Numbered from the stretch's first letter, positions 28,482 to 37,901 are shown. The stretch: DNA of 64,000 bases from CBFHMJ01 sp965656875 (GCA_965656875.1 CBFHMJ010000003.1:434001-498000); one strand, 5' to 3'. Translations and numbers: made by a program. Notes: a model not told the origin generated them from the letters alone.

Positions 28482-28558
28482 GGAGTGGTAGTTCAGTTGG
28501 TTAGAATACCGGCCTGTCACGCCGGGGGTCGCGGGTTCGAGTCCCGTCCACTCCGCCA
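28482..28558 (+). tRNA. tRNA-Asp (GUC), copy 1
   Basis: A 77-nt cloverleaf with encoded CCA. The acceptor arm GGAGTGG pairs with CCACTCC, the anticodon loop reads CTGTCAC (GUC) and the T-loop is TTCGAGT. Confidence 0.98.
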
Positions 28559-28595
28559 CTGTTTTCTGAGAATCATCAAAGGTTGTTTTGTTTAG

Positions 28596-28672
28596 GGAGT
28601 GGTAGTTCAGTTGGTTAGAATACCGGCCTGTCACGCCGGGGGTCGCGGGTTCGAGTCCCGTCCACTCCGCCA
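28596..28672 (+). tRNA. tRNA-Asp (GUC), copy 2
   Basis: Same 77-nt sequence as copy 1, including CCA; spacer to copy 1 is 37 bp and unrelated to the other spacers. Confidence 0.98.
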
Positions 28673-28709
28673 ACAAAGCAAACAATTGATGAGTTACTTA
28701 CTTCGATGC

Positions 28710-28786
28710 GGAGTGGTAGTTCAGTTGGTTAGAATACCGGCCTGTCACGCCGGGGGTCGCGGGTTCGAGTCCCGTCCACTCCGCCA
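28710..28786 (+). tRNA. tRNA-Asp (GUC), copy 3
   Basis: Same 77-nt sequence with anticodon GUC and encoded CCA; 37-bp spacer from copy 2. Confidence 0.98.
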
Positions 28787-28824
28787 ACAAGTAAGTAACA
28801 CAATTTATCGTAATTCCCCTGTGC

Positions 28825-28901
28825 GGAGTGGTAGTTCAGTTGGTTAGAATACCGGCCTGTCACGCCGGGGGTCGCGGGTTCGAGTCCCGTCCACTCCGCC
28901 A
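28825..28901 (+). tRNA. tRNA-Asp (GUC), copy 4
   Basis: Same 77-nt sequence; 38-bp spacer from copy 3. A weak hairpin (TATAAC/GTTATA, 28904-28922) followed by a T-rich stretch may end the operon. Confidence 0.98.
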
Positions 28902-29122
28902 CTTATAACATCCAAGGTTATAGTTTCTCTCTTTGATTTCCATAAATCATCCCATTACCGTGGAACAATCATTCGTTTCCATTAAGTCAATGATTTTATT
29001 CCTGCCACAATCAGTCATGAACCTTAATCGATAATTTTCAAAGCTTCTGCATTCGCACGTTCGTCTTAGCATTTCTATTCAGATACAGAAGCTCTCTGCT
29101 ATACCCTTACGCTTGTTGAACC

Positions 29123-29452
29123 CTAATGACTTGCCGTATCAGAAAACAGATTGATAACCAGTACACCTGCAATTATCAGTGACATCCCGGCAATGGCGGC
29201 CCAGTCCAGTTTCTGTCCTAAAGCTACATATCCAACCACACCGATAAGCACAATTCCCATACCGGACCAGATCGCATAAGCAACTCCTACAGGAATGGTT
29301 TTCAGCACCATTGATAAACAATAGAACGCAATACCGTAACCGACGAACACGATGGTTGATGGTATCGTTTTCGTAAATTCTTCAGAGGCTTTTAGTGCTG
29401 TTGTAGCAATAACTTCGGCAATGATTGCGATAGACAAATAAATATAACCCAC
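29123..29452 (-). CDS. SMR family multidrug efflux transporter (EmrE/Qac-like)
   Basis: A 109-residue, four-helix small multidrug resistance protein. The essential membrane glutamate is in AIIAEVIATTALK (E13 of the sequence), and VGVAYAIWSGMGIVLI and the C-terminal GMSLIIAGVLVINL match EmrE closely. It should exchange protons for lipophilic cations. The start is GTG 29452, with AGGA 6 bp upstream. It diverges from the baeS-like gene, which suggests control by that envelope-stress system (inference). Confidence 0.93.
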   Translation of the reverse strand: MGYIYLSIAIIAEVIATTALKASEEFTKTIPSTIVFVGYGIAFYCLSMVLKTIPVGVAYAIWSGMGIVLIGVVGYVALGQKLDWAAIAGMSLIIAGVLVINLFSDTASH

Positions 29453-29474
29453 AGTTTTTCCTAAATTTTGTTGT

Positions 29475-29544
29475 CATACCCGGACTATAGTGTGTTTTGT
29501 ACTGTCATTGTGCAAATAACATGTAACCATAGTTGTCGGGTATG
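29475..29544. repeat. Inverted repeat between SMR gene and baeS-like gene
   Basis: CATACCCG at 29475-29482 is matched by CGGGTATG at 29537-29544; ACTAT and ATAGT extend the pairing inside with short mismatches. It brackets the shared divergent promoter region and may hold a regulator site. Confidence 0.5.
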
Positions 29545-29619
29545 TTCACTTTGCAGTGGAAAAGGTATCCTCTTTCTCATTCAAATTCAGTGACTTTTGT
29601 CTGTCACATCAGTGAAAGT

Positions 29620-31020
29620 ATGAAATTTACGATTACAACCAAAGTTTTCGCTACCTTGCTTGGCATAGTCGGCATTTTGTCTATTTCGTTGTTCTTCTTG
29701 TTGCAATGGAGTTTCGGTAAAGGCTTCATCGAATACGTCAATCGTATTGAAGGTCAACGACTCATTAAGCTGCAATATTTAATAGAAGACTATTACAGCG
29801 AGAAGCAATCATTTGCTGAATTTACGTATGTCGCTGGCCTTTGGCCTGATCTGATCTATAAAAGTGCGCGTCAGGCGGACAAGAATCTTCAGATGACGGG
29901 AGAACAGTCAAATCTGCTTCCGGTCCAAAACAGATTTGAGCAACGAGTTGCGTTATACACGAAAGATAAAAAGCTTATTGTTGGGCCCAGTTTTGTCGTG
30001 TTCAACCAATTTATTCCGGTTATCTATAAAAATGAAGCGGTTGCTTACATTGGTTACAATCCTCGGCAGGATTTATCGACAACCCGGGATATTGCATTTG
30101 CCGAAGAGATAAATCGCAACTTTTTCACCATCTTTGTTATCTCATTGGTTATTAGCAGTTTTTTGGCTGTGCCATTAGCCAGACGTCTTGTCTCACCGGT
30201 TAAACGTATCAGAAATGCCAGCAGGCAGCTTGCTGGCGGTGATTATTCTATCTCTTTCAATTCACATCGTAGTGATGAAATAGGTGAGTTGGAACGAGAT
30301 ATAGAACAACTTGCCCAGACGCTGGAAGACAATATGCGTTCTCGTCAGCGCTGGATTGCGGATATTTCACATGAACTTCGTACACCGGTAACGATTATTC
30401 GAGGTCAGTTAGAGGCAATGCTGGATGGTATCAGACCGGTGGATTTACAACAGCTGGCATCCATTCGGGATGAAACTATTCATATTCAGGATTTAATTTC
30501 TGATTTGCATGATTTGTCCGTCGCAGATTCTGGTGCAATGACGTATGTGAAGCAGAATATCGATTTGAGAACCGTTATATTATCGGTGCTTAATCAGATG
30601 GAAGGAAAGTTTCAGGAAAAATCGTTAACTGTGAATGTAGAGATAGAAACAGCATCGCCTCTGATGGTGTATGCCGATGAAAAACGAATGCGTCAGTTAA
30701 TCGTTAATATACTCACAAACTCAGTTAATTATACGGAAGGCCCCGGACAAATCGCGGTAAAAGCAGAAGCCAAAGAGGGCGTTGTTGAACTGGTTATTCA
30801 GGATTCACCGCAAGGTGTAACCGATGAACAACTGGCGCATTTGTTTGATAGATTCTATCGTGTTGAGCAAAGTAGAAATCGTGATTCGGGTGGTTCAGGT
30901 CTCGGCTTATCGATTTGTAAGCAAATAGTAGAGGCCCATGGCGGAACCATCATCGCGTTTCATGCTGATATGGGTGGTGTAGGCATTAAGATCGTATTAC
31001 CGGAGAAAAGGCATGCCTGA
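29620..31020 (+). CDS. baeS: BaeS-like sensor histidine kinase
   Basis: The 466-residue protein has helix 1 (about 8-30), a periplasmic loop, helix 2 (about 165-185), a HAMP domain (PLARRLVSPVKRI), the HisKA box with phospho-acceptor His in DISHELRTPVTI, an N-box (LIVNILTNSVNY) and G-boxes (GGSGLGLSICKQIV). The periplasmic part (FGKGFIEYV...IEGQRL, KKLIVGP) and the catalytic part resemble E. coli BaeS, an envelope-stress sensor. ATG 29620 is chosen to start at the first membrane helix; TTG 29533 is open upstream. It overlaps the regulator gene by 8 bp. Confidence 0.85.
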   Translation: MKFTITTKVFATLLGIVGILSISLFFLLQWSFGKGFIEYVNRIEGQRLIKLQYLIEDYYSEKQSFAEFTYVAGLWPDLIYKSARQADKNLQMTGEQSNLLPVQNRFEQRVALYTKDKKLIVGPSFVVFNQFIPVIYKNEAVAYIGYNPRQDLSTTRDIAFAEEINRNFFTIFVISLVISSFLAVPLARRLVSPVKRIRNASRQLAGGDYSISFNSHRSDEIGELERDIEQLAQTLEDNMRSRQRWIADISHELRTPVTIIRGQLEAMLDGIRPVDLQQLASIRDETIHIQDLISDLHDLSVADSGAMTYVKQNIDLRTVILSVLNQMEGKFQEKSLTVNVEIETASPLMVYADEKRMRQLIVNILTNSVNYTEGPGQIAVKAEAKEGVVELVIQDSPQGVTDEQLAHLFDRFYRVEQSRNRDSGGSGLGLSICKQIVEAHGGTIIAFHADMGGVGIKIVLPEKRHA

Positions 31021-31699
31021 GTTGATTCTGATTGTCGAAGATGAAAGTAAAATAGCTGAGTTGGTGATGGATTATCTGGTGGCGTCAGGTTACCAGTGTC
31101 ATCATCTGATGAACGGTGATGATGTTATGCCCTGGCTTGAAACCAATCAGCCAGCACTGGTTATTCTGGATGTTATGTTGCCAGGAAAAAGTGGTTTTGA
31201 GTTATGTAAGGCGATTAATGATAAAGGCAATGTGCCCGTTATTTTATTGACCGCAAGAGTGGAAGAATCGGATCGATTACAGGGGCTTGAATTAGGTGCT
31301 GATGATTATATTTGCAAACCCTTTAGTCCAAAAGAAGTGGTTGCAAGGGTCAAAAATGTGTTGCGACGGTTTCATGGTACAACCTTAGCGAATGATATTC
31401 TCGCCTTGAACAAGGGCACAATGAAGGCCGTATTTAAAGGAAGTGAATTGTCACTCACTGCTGTTGAGTTTGCAGTGTTAAGTTTGATGGCTGCCGAGCC
31501 GGGTAAGATATTTACACGAGAAACATTGATGGAGCATATGTACAAAGATAATCGCGTCGTTTCTGACAGAACCATCGACAGCCATATTAAAAAGCTACGA
31601 AAGAAAATTGCCGAGGTAGATGCTGAGTTTGAATTGATTCATTCAGTATATGGCGTGGGTTACAAAGTAGAGGGTATTCCGCCAGTAACGATGAGTTAA
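31013..31699 (+). CDS. baeR: BaeR-like OmpR-family response regulator
   Basis: The 228-residue protein has a receiver domain (acidic pair in IVEDESK, phospho-acceptor Asp in VILDVMLPGKSGFEL, Lys in YICKPFSP) and a winged-helix output domain (ELSLTAVEFAVLSLM, SDRTIDSHIKKLRKKI). It is the partner of the overlapping BaeS-like kinase; BaeR in E. coli activates drug exporters. Its stop is one base from that of the convergent propeller sensor gene, leaving no room for a terminator. Confidence 0.9.
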   Translation: MPELILIVEDESKIAELVMDYLVASGYQCHHLMNGDDVMPWLETNQPALVILDVMLPGKSGFELCKAINDKGNVPVILLTARVEESDRLQGLELGADDYICKPFSPKEVVARVKNVLRRFHGTTLANDILALNKGTMKAVFKGSELSLTAVEFAVLSLMAAEPGKIFTRETLMEHMYKDNRVVSDRTIDSHIKKLRKKIAEVDAEFELIHSVYGVGYKVEGIPPVTMS

Positions 31700-31700
31700 A

Positions 31701-34538
31701 CTACATAATAACTTCTACAGGCAGGGAAATCGTTGCGGTTGTGCCGATCGGTTTCCTTGGTGTAATTTCGATTCGGCCATTATACCTTTCAATGATGTTT
31801 TTCAGCACAAACAAGCCAAGATTATCGGGCGATGACATTTTCAGTGTTCTGAGTCCTTCGCCTTCCTCATGTAAAATCACCCAGACTCGCTGATGAAAGA
31901 ACTTAATTGTTAGTTCAAAACCGGCTCGCTCGGAGTTAATAGCGGCATGAGTTAATGTCTCAAAGACAACTTTGTAGATGTCTTGTTCCAGGGATTTAGT
32001 CAGCAGTTCCTGGTCAATATCAAACTTTAACTCAATCCGAATACGGAACGTTTGGCGGAAATATTCCAACATGTAAGGCAAAGCACTGCTGAGAGAACGT
32101 TCATCCAGGTGGTCGGGAACGTAACGATTTGACTGATCTTCCAGTGCAGACAGGCTGTTATCACATATTGCAATGACAGAGGATCTGTCGATATTGTCCG
32201 ACGATAACATCAATTCTTTAATGCGATGTAAGCTCGATTTACTGCTCATCACTGCACTGCGTCGGCTTTCCCCTTCTCTGACTAGCATTGTATTCAAATT
32301 ACTGAGTGTTCGAGCTTTTAAGACCATGATCCAGATCCCCCACGCGATAACGACCATAACCATCACAAGCCAGATTAACTTTGCCGTGAGCGTTTGATAC
32401 CAGGGAGGATTAACCCGAATATTTACAATGCCTTTTTTGTCACTCCATTCTCCATAACTGTTTGTTCCCTGAATTTCGATGCGATAGTTCCCTGACTGAA
32501 GATTCGTTAGCGTAAGTGAACTTTCATAGACATCGACCCATTCCCCTTTATTAATTTTATACCTGAATTGATGCAAGCTCGTATTTCGATAGTCCAGGCT
32601 GGCGAGTACCAGACTGATAGTATTGCTGTTTGAGTCTAATGTAATGAGATCGGTGTGCAGCGTTGGTTTGCCATTTATTCTTGCTTCACTGGCGACTATC
32701 GAAGGCTTAAAAGGAAAGCTCGCGTTCAGTGAAAACTTAATCATGCCTTTATATACACCAATATAACCATTGCCCTTGTAGTCAACAAAGTTGCCATTCA
32801 CTTTAAGAAGATGGCTTCCTGGCATCATTTCTGGTAAATCAGTGGCTGGATTGAGCATAAAAATTCCCTGACTCGAACCAATCCATAAATTATTTTCAAT
32901 GATTGCCAGATCATAAATCTGATAGCCCGTATGAAGCATATTGATGAGCTGACCTTTTAAATTAAAAATGTGCAGACCTTCACCGAACGTACCCGCATAA
33001 ATTTTATTATTGGCATACAACACTTCCATGTATTTACTGGATGTTGACCTGGTAATTGATGTGATGGTTTTGTTACTGGTATCGTACTTATCCAGCCCTG
33101 ATGCTGTCGCTATCCAAAGGTTTCCATCGTGGTCTTTGGTTATGTCATTGGCCTCGTTGTCACTTAAGCCATGTTGTTTAGCGGTGAGGATCTCTTCTAT
33201 TTCCAGTGTTCGGGCATTAATAATGGCGAGTCCACCATCATCAATGGATAGATAGAGGTGTTCGTCAATCGCATTGATATCAAGGAACAGCTGAGTCTCC
33301 AACTCGGTATACAGTCGATCAACTTGTCGGGTATTGTAGTTATAACGATAGACGCCGTCCCAGGTTGCGATAATCAAATAACTGCCGACACTGACAATAC
33401 CATCTATTCGCCTGGCAGAACCTTTAAGGTGTTGGTTAATGGCTTCAAATAAATGGAGTTCTGTTCCATCAAACCAACCGACGCCATCTCCCCAGGTGCC
33501 AACCCAGAACTTATTAAATGCCTGATGAAAAACAAGATATAGCGTGTCAGTTACTGTGTCGAATTGTCGAAAATCAGAGTCGGTAATACCAAATATATTG
33601 ACATAGTTCGACAACCAGATTTTGCCTGACTGATCTTCCATTAAAAAGCCGAATACTTCATCCTTAGACAGTGATGGCAGCCGGTGTGGTAAGGGAAGTA
33701 GGGTATTTGGATCTAATAAATGGATGTTGGAGTCACTATCTACCTGCCAGAATGCTTCGAAACGATGGGACCATGCGGTTGCGGTACTGTCGTAGTCTAT
33801 TTCTCTGGAGCCGACGATATTGCCTGCACTGTTAAGTAAAATAATGTTAGCGCCACTTTGGAAGATCAACCGATCTTCCGTCATTGAAATACCATAAGAT
33901 GGTCCACTAAAGATGACTTCAACTTTGCTACTACCCGGAATAACCTTAAGAATTTTGTTTGGCGTTGAAATGAACAAAGAACCCTGCATTTCAAATATTT
34001 CTTCTCCAGGTTCATCATCAAACAAATGCTGTGTTTCGCCATTGATTTCCTGGTAACTATGAACGCCTCGTGAGGTTGTAAAATACAAGATGCCATTCAG
34101 CAGGGAAGCATCATGAACGGTTTCGTCATTAACTGTTTTGTATATTTGTTGGAACGTGATGGCGGCAGGATCGAACAGCCAGATACCTTGTTTCATTGTT
34201 GAAAGAAGAAAACTGTCTTTATAGGGAGAAATATGAGTGATCCAATTAAATTGAACAGGATTATGAGTTGAGAGGTTATTGAAGGTTACGACACTATGTC
34301 CATCAAACCGGTGTAAACCAAACTGATTGATTGCCCATAAAAAGCCGGATTTATCCTGGTGAATCTGGGTAACACTGGTCAATTGATCGAAGCTGGTTTT
34401 GAATTGTGCATAGGCTGGATTCAGAAAGCCCCACGCAAAAAAGAGCGTAAAACTGATAACGCTCTTTAAGTAGAAAAATTTGAAAGTTGTGGTAACTCTT
34501 AAATAATCGAGAAGTCGTTTCCCAATACTTCGTTTCAC
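31701..34538 (-). CDS. Two-component-regulator-propeller sensor protein with degenerate histidine kinase tail
   Basis: The 945 residues comprise a signal peptide (to about 44, AYA), a periplasmic beta-propeller made of reg_prop repeats (GFLWAINQFGLHRFDG near 65, NLWIATASGLDKYD, NLWIGSSQGIFML), a Y_Y_Y domain (about 640-710), a membrane helix (721-741) and a cytoplasmic NarX-like tail. The tail looks inactive: the N-box reads ETLTHAAINS where Asn is expected, the G1 box reads EEGEG instead of DxGxG, and the dimerisation helix (SSLHRIKEL, near 770) lacks the usual ELHD context. Start GTG 34538 follows the upstream unknown gene by 14 bp. Confidence 0.8.
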   Translation of the reverse strand: MKRSIGKRLLDYLRVTTTFKFFYLKSVISFTLFFAWGFLNPAYAQFKTSFDQLTSVTQIHQDKSGFLWAINQFGLHRFDGHSVVTFNNLSTHNPVQFNWITHISPYKDSFLLSTMKQGIWLFDPAAITFQQIYKTVNDETVHDASLLNGILYFTTSRGVHSYQEINGETQHLFDDEPGEEIFEMQGSLFISTPNKILKVIPGSSKVEVIFSGPSYGISMTEDRLIFQSGANIILLNSAGNIVGSREIDYDSTATAWSHRFEAFWQVDSDSNIHLLDPNTLLPLPHRLPSLSKDEVFGFLMEDQSGKIWLSNYVNIFGITDSDFRQFDTVTDTLYLVFHQAFNKFWVGTWGDGVGWFDGTELHLFEAINQHLKGSARRIDGIVSVGSYLIIATWDGVYRYNYNTRQVDRLYTELETQLFLDINAIDEHLYLSIDDGGLAIINARTLEIEEILTAKQHGLSDNEANDITKDHDGNLWIATASGLDKYDTSNKTITSITRSTSSKYMEVLYANNKIYAGTFGEGLHIFNLKGQLINMLHTGYQIYDLAIIENNLWIGSSQGIFMLNPATDLPEMMPGSHLLKVNGNFVDYKGNGYIGVYKGMIKFSLNASFPFKPSIVASEARINGKPTLHTDLITLDSNSNTISLVLASLDYRNTSLHQFRYKINKGEWVDVYESSLTLTNLQSGNYRIEIQGTNSYGEWSDKKGIVNIRVNPPWYQTLTAKLIWLVMVMVVIAWGIWIMVLKARTLSNLNTMLVREGESRRSAVMSSKSSLHRIKELMLSSDNIDRSSVIAICDNSLSALEDQSNRYVPDHLDERSLSSALPYMLEYFRQTFRIRIELKFDIDQELLTKSLEQDIYKVVFETLTHAAINSERAGFELTIKFFHQRVWVILHEEGEGLRTLKMSSPDNLGLFVLKNIIERYNGRIEITPRKPIGTTATISLPVEVIM

Positions 34539-34552
34539 AGCTCTAATCGTTT

Positions 34553-35026
34553 TTATTTCTCTTTTTCAAATTTATAGGGCGAATTATCAGAGTGGTCCTT
34601 ATCGCCACAGGCGGCGAAGATGTATACACCAGACTGATCATTCCGGGCATGACGGTTTGGATTTTGGTAGTAAAGCGGCGGATGTTCTAATGCTGGCTCT
34701 GAATTGCGAGCTTGATAAATAGTTCCGGGCTTTACGGGTTTTACAACCATGAATGCGGGATATCTCAAGCTTTCATTGGTTCTGAATCCAGACCACATAT
34801 GATCAATGGAATGTTCATTCCCTTGCTCACAGAATAACTTATCGACCATTTTGACACCTTCAGTGTTCAGTGCCAGTAGTGCGATATCCTTATAGCCGCC
34901 AGATTGTAAATCTAGTACAGCTTCCTTTTGCCCGCCATCGGGTAATCTCAACTGTAGCGTTATTTTTTCAATAATCGCATGTTGTTTTACCTGATTTGGT
35001 TTGTGTTGGTCAAATGTTACGCTCAT
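34553..35026 (-). CDS. Hypothetical 157-residue protein upstream of the propeller sensor
   Basis: I do not recognise this family. The protein is soluble with no signal peptide, mixed in charge, with two cysteines (KLFCEQ, FAACGDKD), a central beta-rich part (ITLQLRLPDGG, AVLDLQSGGYKDIALLAL) and an aromatic/proline-rich C-terminal third. A perfect AAGGAGG ribosome binding site 6 bp before ATG 35026 implies strong translation. It is almost certainly cotranscribed with the propeller sensor, so it may work with it. Confidence 0.7.
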   Translation of the reverse strand: MSVTFDQHKPNQVKQHAIIEKITLQLRLPDGGQKEAVLDLQSGGYKDIALLALNTEGVKMVDKLFCEQGNEHSIDHMWSGFRTNESLRYPAFMVVKPVKPGTIYQARNSEPALEHPPLYYQNPNRHARNDQSGVYIFAACGDKDHSDNSPYKFEKEK

Positions 35027-35365
35027 TGTTGCCTCCTTCTGGTTGTGTGAACGATTAGTTCACGAAACTAAAACAAACCTAGGACACAACTAAAGAATTG
35101 GCAAATATTAGCGCGTAATAAATTGTATAAAACGAATTATAGAAAGTGACTAAGCATCTAACAACAGCGTATTCGATGATTTCGCTGAGTTAGTGATTGG
35201 TAACTTGAAATTAATAATTACGAATAGATTGAGTTTGATTATTTAATTTCCTGATTCGAAAAGCATTAACTTCTTAGTTTCTTGTTTTTATTGAGATCGA
35301 TTAATGCAGATATGACGTAAAGCAGATAAAATCCCGCCAAACTCAACGAATGAAGTGAAGATTGT
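35027..35365. other. Divergent intergenic region, unknown gene / ubiF
   Basis: The 339 bp contain no gene. A palindrome GTGAAC, 5 nt, GTTCAC (35047-35063) lies just upstream of the ribosome binding site of the leftward gene. TGGCAA (35099-35104) and AACCTA (35076-35081) read on the minus strand as TTGCCA, 17 bp, TAGGTT, a possible promoter for that gene. The rest is AT-rich. Confidence 0.45.
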
Positions 35366-36526
35366 ATGGATTCTACGCAAGTTCTTATCATCGGGAGTGG
35401 CATGGTTGGCGCTACACTCGCGTGCTTATTAGCACAGCAGGGAATTCAGGTTGCAGTAGTTGAACAACATCAACCTAATGATATTGCCAGCCTGAATGAA
35501 CCTGATTTGAGGGTATCTGCCGTTAATAAATTTTCGGTTTCTTTGCTTGAACAGGCTGGCATCTGGCCATTGATGGAAGCGTCACGGATACGCTTTTATA
35601 AGCGCCTTGATACCTGGGAGGAGCCGTCGTCATTGCTCTCATTTAGTAGCGATGACATTCAGGAATCATATTTGGGTATTTTTAGTGAAAACTTGAATAT
35701 TCAGCAAGCAGCCTGGCAACGAATGAAATCACTGGGTGTTGAGATCCTGTGTCCGGATAGTCTGAAGTCAGTGTCGAATCGAACGGATCACATTGTTGCT
35801 ACGTTGAGCAGTGGACGGCAAATGAAAGCTGAACTATTGATTGGTGCTGATGGTGCAAACTCTGTCGTCAGACGACTTTCTGGTATTGGCACAGAAGGCT
35901 GGCAATACCAGCAACATTGTTTTGCGACCATTATTAAAATGAAGGATGCCGAGGATCCCTGGTGTGAAACGACCTGGCAAGCGTTCAATTCGACAGGTCC
36001 TCGTGCCTGGTTGCCACTTTATGGCCAGTACGCCTCACTGATCTGGTATGACAATGCAAAGACTATTCAGACATTAAAGGCATTATCTGATGAGCAATTG
36101 AAAACTGCTCTGACTGACGCATTTCCGGATCGATTGAATGATTTTGATGTATTACGACATGCAAGCTTCCCGTTAACACGAATGCATGCAAAGCAGTATG
36201 TGTCAGGGCGGATAGTTTTAGTCGGTGATGCGGCACATACAATCAACCCATTGGCCGGGCAGGGTGTGAATCTCGGTTTTAAAGATATTGCTAATTTATA
36301 TACTGTAATTGCGAATTCAATGGCTGATGAGTCAGCGTTAAAACGTTGGGCTGACAATCGATATCGTCATAATTTGCTGATGATGTCTGCTATGGATGTT
36401 TGTTACGGCGTATTCAGTAATAACGTTGCTCCATTGAAAGCCATCAGAAATGTTGGATTAGCACTGGCAAACAAGGCAGGGCCGGTAAAAAATGCTGTGC
36501 TGAAATACGCAATGGGTTTTGAATAG
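35366..36526 (+). CDS. ubiF: UbiF-like 3-demethoxyubiquinol 3-hydroxylase
   Basis: This FAD-dependent monooxygenase belongs to the UbiH/UbiF/VisC family and is closest in my reading to E. coli UbiF, which hydroxylates the demethoxyubiquinol ring. The 386 residues have the N-terminal FAD-binding GSGMVGATLACLLAQQG, LIGADGANSVVRR, and GDAAHTINPLAGQGVNLGFKD, and share the UbiF-like YKRLDTWEE and TGPRAWLPLYG segments. A paralogous hydroxylase cannot be ruled out without phylogeny. A terminator follows. Confidence 0.85.
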   Translation: MDSTQVLIIGSGMVGATLACLLAQQGIQVAVVEQHQPNDIASLNEPDLRVSAVNKFSVSLLEQAGIWPLMEASRIRFYKRLDTWEEPSSLLSFSSDDIQESYLGIFSENLNIQQAAWQRMKSLGVEILCPDSLKSVSNRTDHIVATLSSGRQMKAELLIGADGANSVVRRLSGIGTEGWQYQQHCFATIIKMKDAEDPWCETTWQAFNSTGPRAWLPLYGQYASLIWYDNAKTIQTLKALSDEQLKTALTDAFPDRLNDFDVLRHASFPLTRMHAKQYVSGRIVLVGDAAHTINPLAGQGVNLGFKDIANLYTVIANSMADESALKRWADNRYRHNLLMMSAMDVCYGVFSNNVAPLKAIRNVGLALANKAGPVKNAVLKYAMGFE

Positions 36527-36566
36527 TTGTTTTGAGTAATAATTTAAGTTTTACGATCAAACGATT

Positions 36567-36595
36567 AATACCGACTTTTATGTCGGTATTTTTTT
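36567..36595 (+). terminator. Rho-independent terminator of ubiF
   Basis: AATACCGAC, 6-nt loop, GTCGGTATT (36567-36590), then TTTTT. Confidence 0.92.
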
Positions 36596-36689
36596 GCTTT
36601 GAAACTAAGTAACGACGAAACGCCCGACGGTATGTTGTAGATGAAGAGATTAAAGAAAGTATGTCAGGGTAAGTATTCGTTCATCTGAA

Positions 36690-36775
<86 letters not shown>

Positions 36776-36829
36776 CAATCAGATTCACTAAAACCAAAAG
36801 GTTGGTTTTTGTATTAGCCATTTAGGGGA

Positions 36830-36892
36830 TAGCTGGTTTACCGGGGATTGACCGGGTAACAACCCATTTCCTTATCGCGTGGCGATATCCCA
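36830..36892 (-). pseudogene. Decayed tRNA-Gln remnant
   Basis: This lies where the Leu-Gln unit pattern predicts a tRNA-Gln. The 5' part is intact (acceptor and D-arm, TGGGATATCGCCA) but the anticodon arm is altered so the UUG anticodon loop no longer forms, about 12 nt of the T-arm region are missing, and the acceptor 3' strand and CCA are changed (CTA instead of CCA). The flanking spacer, including the AAAACCA/TGGTTTT hairpin, is still similar to that next to the intact copy at 37118-37192. Confidence 0.88.
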
Positions 36893-36978
36893 ACGATGAA
36901 ATATAATAATATGATAATAGCTATCACGAAAAATATATTCTTGAATATTTTGTCAGGAGTCGTTTTAGTTAATCTGAA

Positions 36979-37064
<86 letters not shown>

Positions 37065-37117
37065 CAATCATATTTACTAAAACCAAAAGGTTGGTTTTAT
37101 GTTAGCCATTTAAGGAA

Positions 37118-37192
37118 TGGCTGGGATACCAGGATTCGAACCTGGGAATGACGGGATCAAAACCCGTTGCCTTACCGCTTGGCGATATCCCA
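37118..37192 (-). tRNA. tRNA-Gln (UUG), copy 1
   Basis: A 75-nt tRNA starting with U as tRNA-Gln does (TGGGATA acceptor strand), anticodon loop TTTTGAT (UUG), encoded CCA. Confidence 0.98.
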
Positions 37193-37244
37193 TCCTTAAT
37201 TCGCTAACAAAAGCTGTTAAGCAGGGATTTAAAGTTATTCTGAA

Positions 37245-37330
<86 letters not shown>

Positions 37331-37373
37331 TTCAGAATACTTTTGGTCTTTCAACCGCGCCTTTCGGCATAAA

Positions 37374-37450
37374 TGGTGGCTAAGGCGGGACTCGAACCTG
37401 CGACCCCATCATTATGAGTGATGTGCTCTAACCAGCTGAGCTACTTAGCC
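37374..37450 (-). tRNA. tRNA-Met (CAU), elongator type, copy 1
   Basis: A 77-nt tRNA with acceptor GGCTAAG, anticodon loop CTCATAA and encoded CCA; it resembles E. coli elongator tRNA-Met rather than the initiator (G1-C72 is paired) or the tRNA-Ile2 precursor. Confidence 0.95.
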
Positions 37451-37461
37451 ACGACTTAATA

Positions 37462-37536
37462 TGGCTGGGATACCAGGATTCGAACCTGGGAATGACGGGA
37501 TCAAAACCCGTTGCCTTACCGCTTGGCGATATCCCA
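37462..37536 (-). tRNA. tRNA-Gln (UUG), copy 2
   Basis: Same 75-nt sequence as copy 1; only 11 bp separate it from the Met gene. Confidence 0.98.
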
Positions 37537-37558
37537 ATAATAAGTCACTTTGCTTAAA

Positions 37559-37643
<85 letters not shown>

Positions 37644-37719
37644 ATTTAAGCTGTTTGATGCTGTGCATCTGAATACCGATAAACCATTAACTGAAATGTT
37701 TATCCATATTCTTTAAATA

Positions 37720-37794
37720 TGGCTGGGATACCAGGATTCGAACCTGGGAATGACGGGATCAAAACCCGTTGCCTTACCGCTTGGCGATATCCCA
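37720..37794 (-). tRNA. tRNA-Gln (UUG), copy 3
   Basis: Same 75-nt sequence as the other intact Gln copies. Confidence 0.98.
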
Positions 37795-37816
37795 TTAATT
37801 AAGATAGTCAGAAACA

Positions 37817-37901
<85 letters not shown>

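Noticed and set aside
28431..28847. Open frames through the tRNA-Asp array, with repeated peptides
   Set aside because: They are translations of tRNA genes; the repeat is only the repeated tRNA sequence.
29042..29093. Inverted repeat AGCTTCTG/CAGAAGCT downstream of the SMR gene as a terminator
   Set aside because: The loop is 36 nt and no T-run follows on either strand; too weak to call.
34538..35026. Toxin-antitoxin pair made of the small unknown gene and its neighbour
   Set aside because: The neighbour is a large membrane sensor and the small protein has neither toxin nor antitoxin features.
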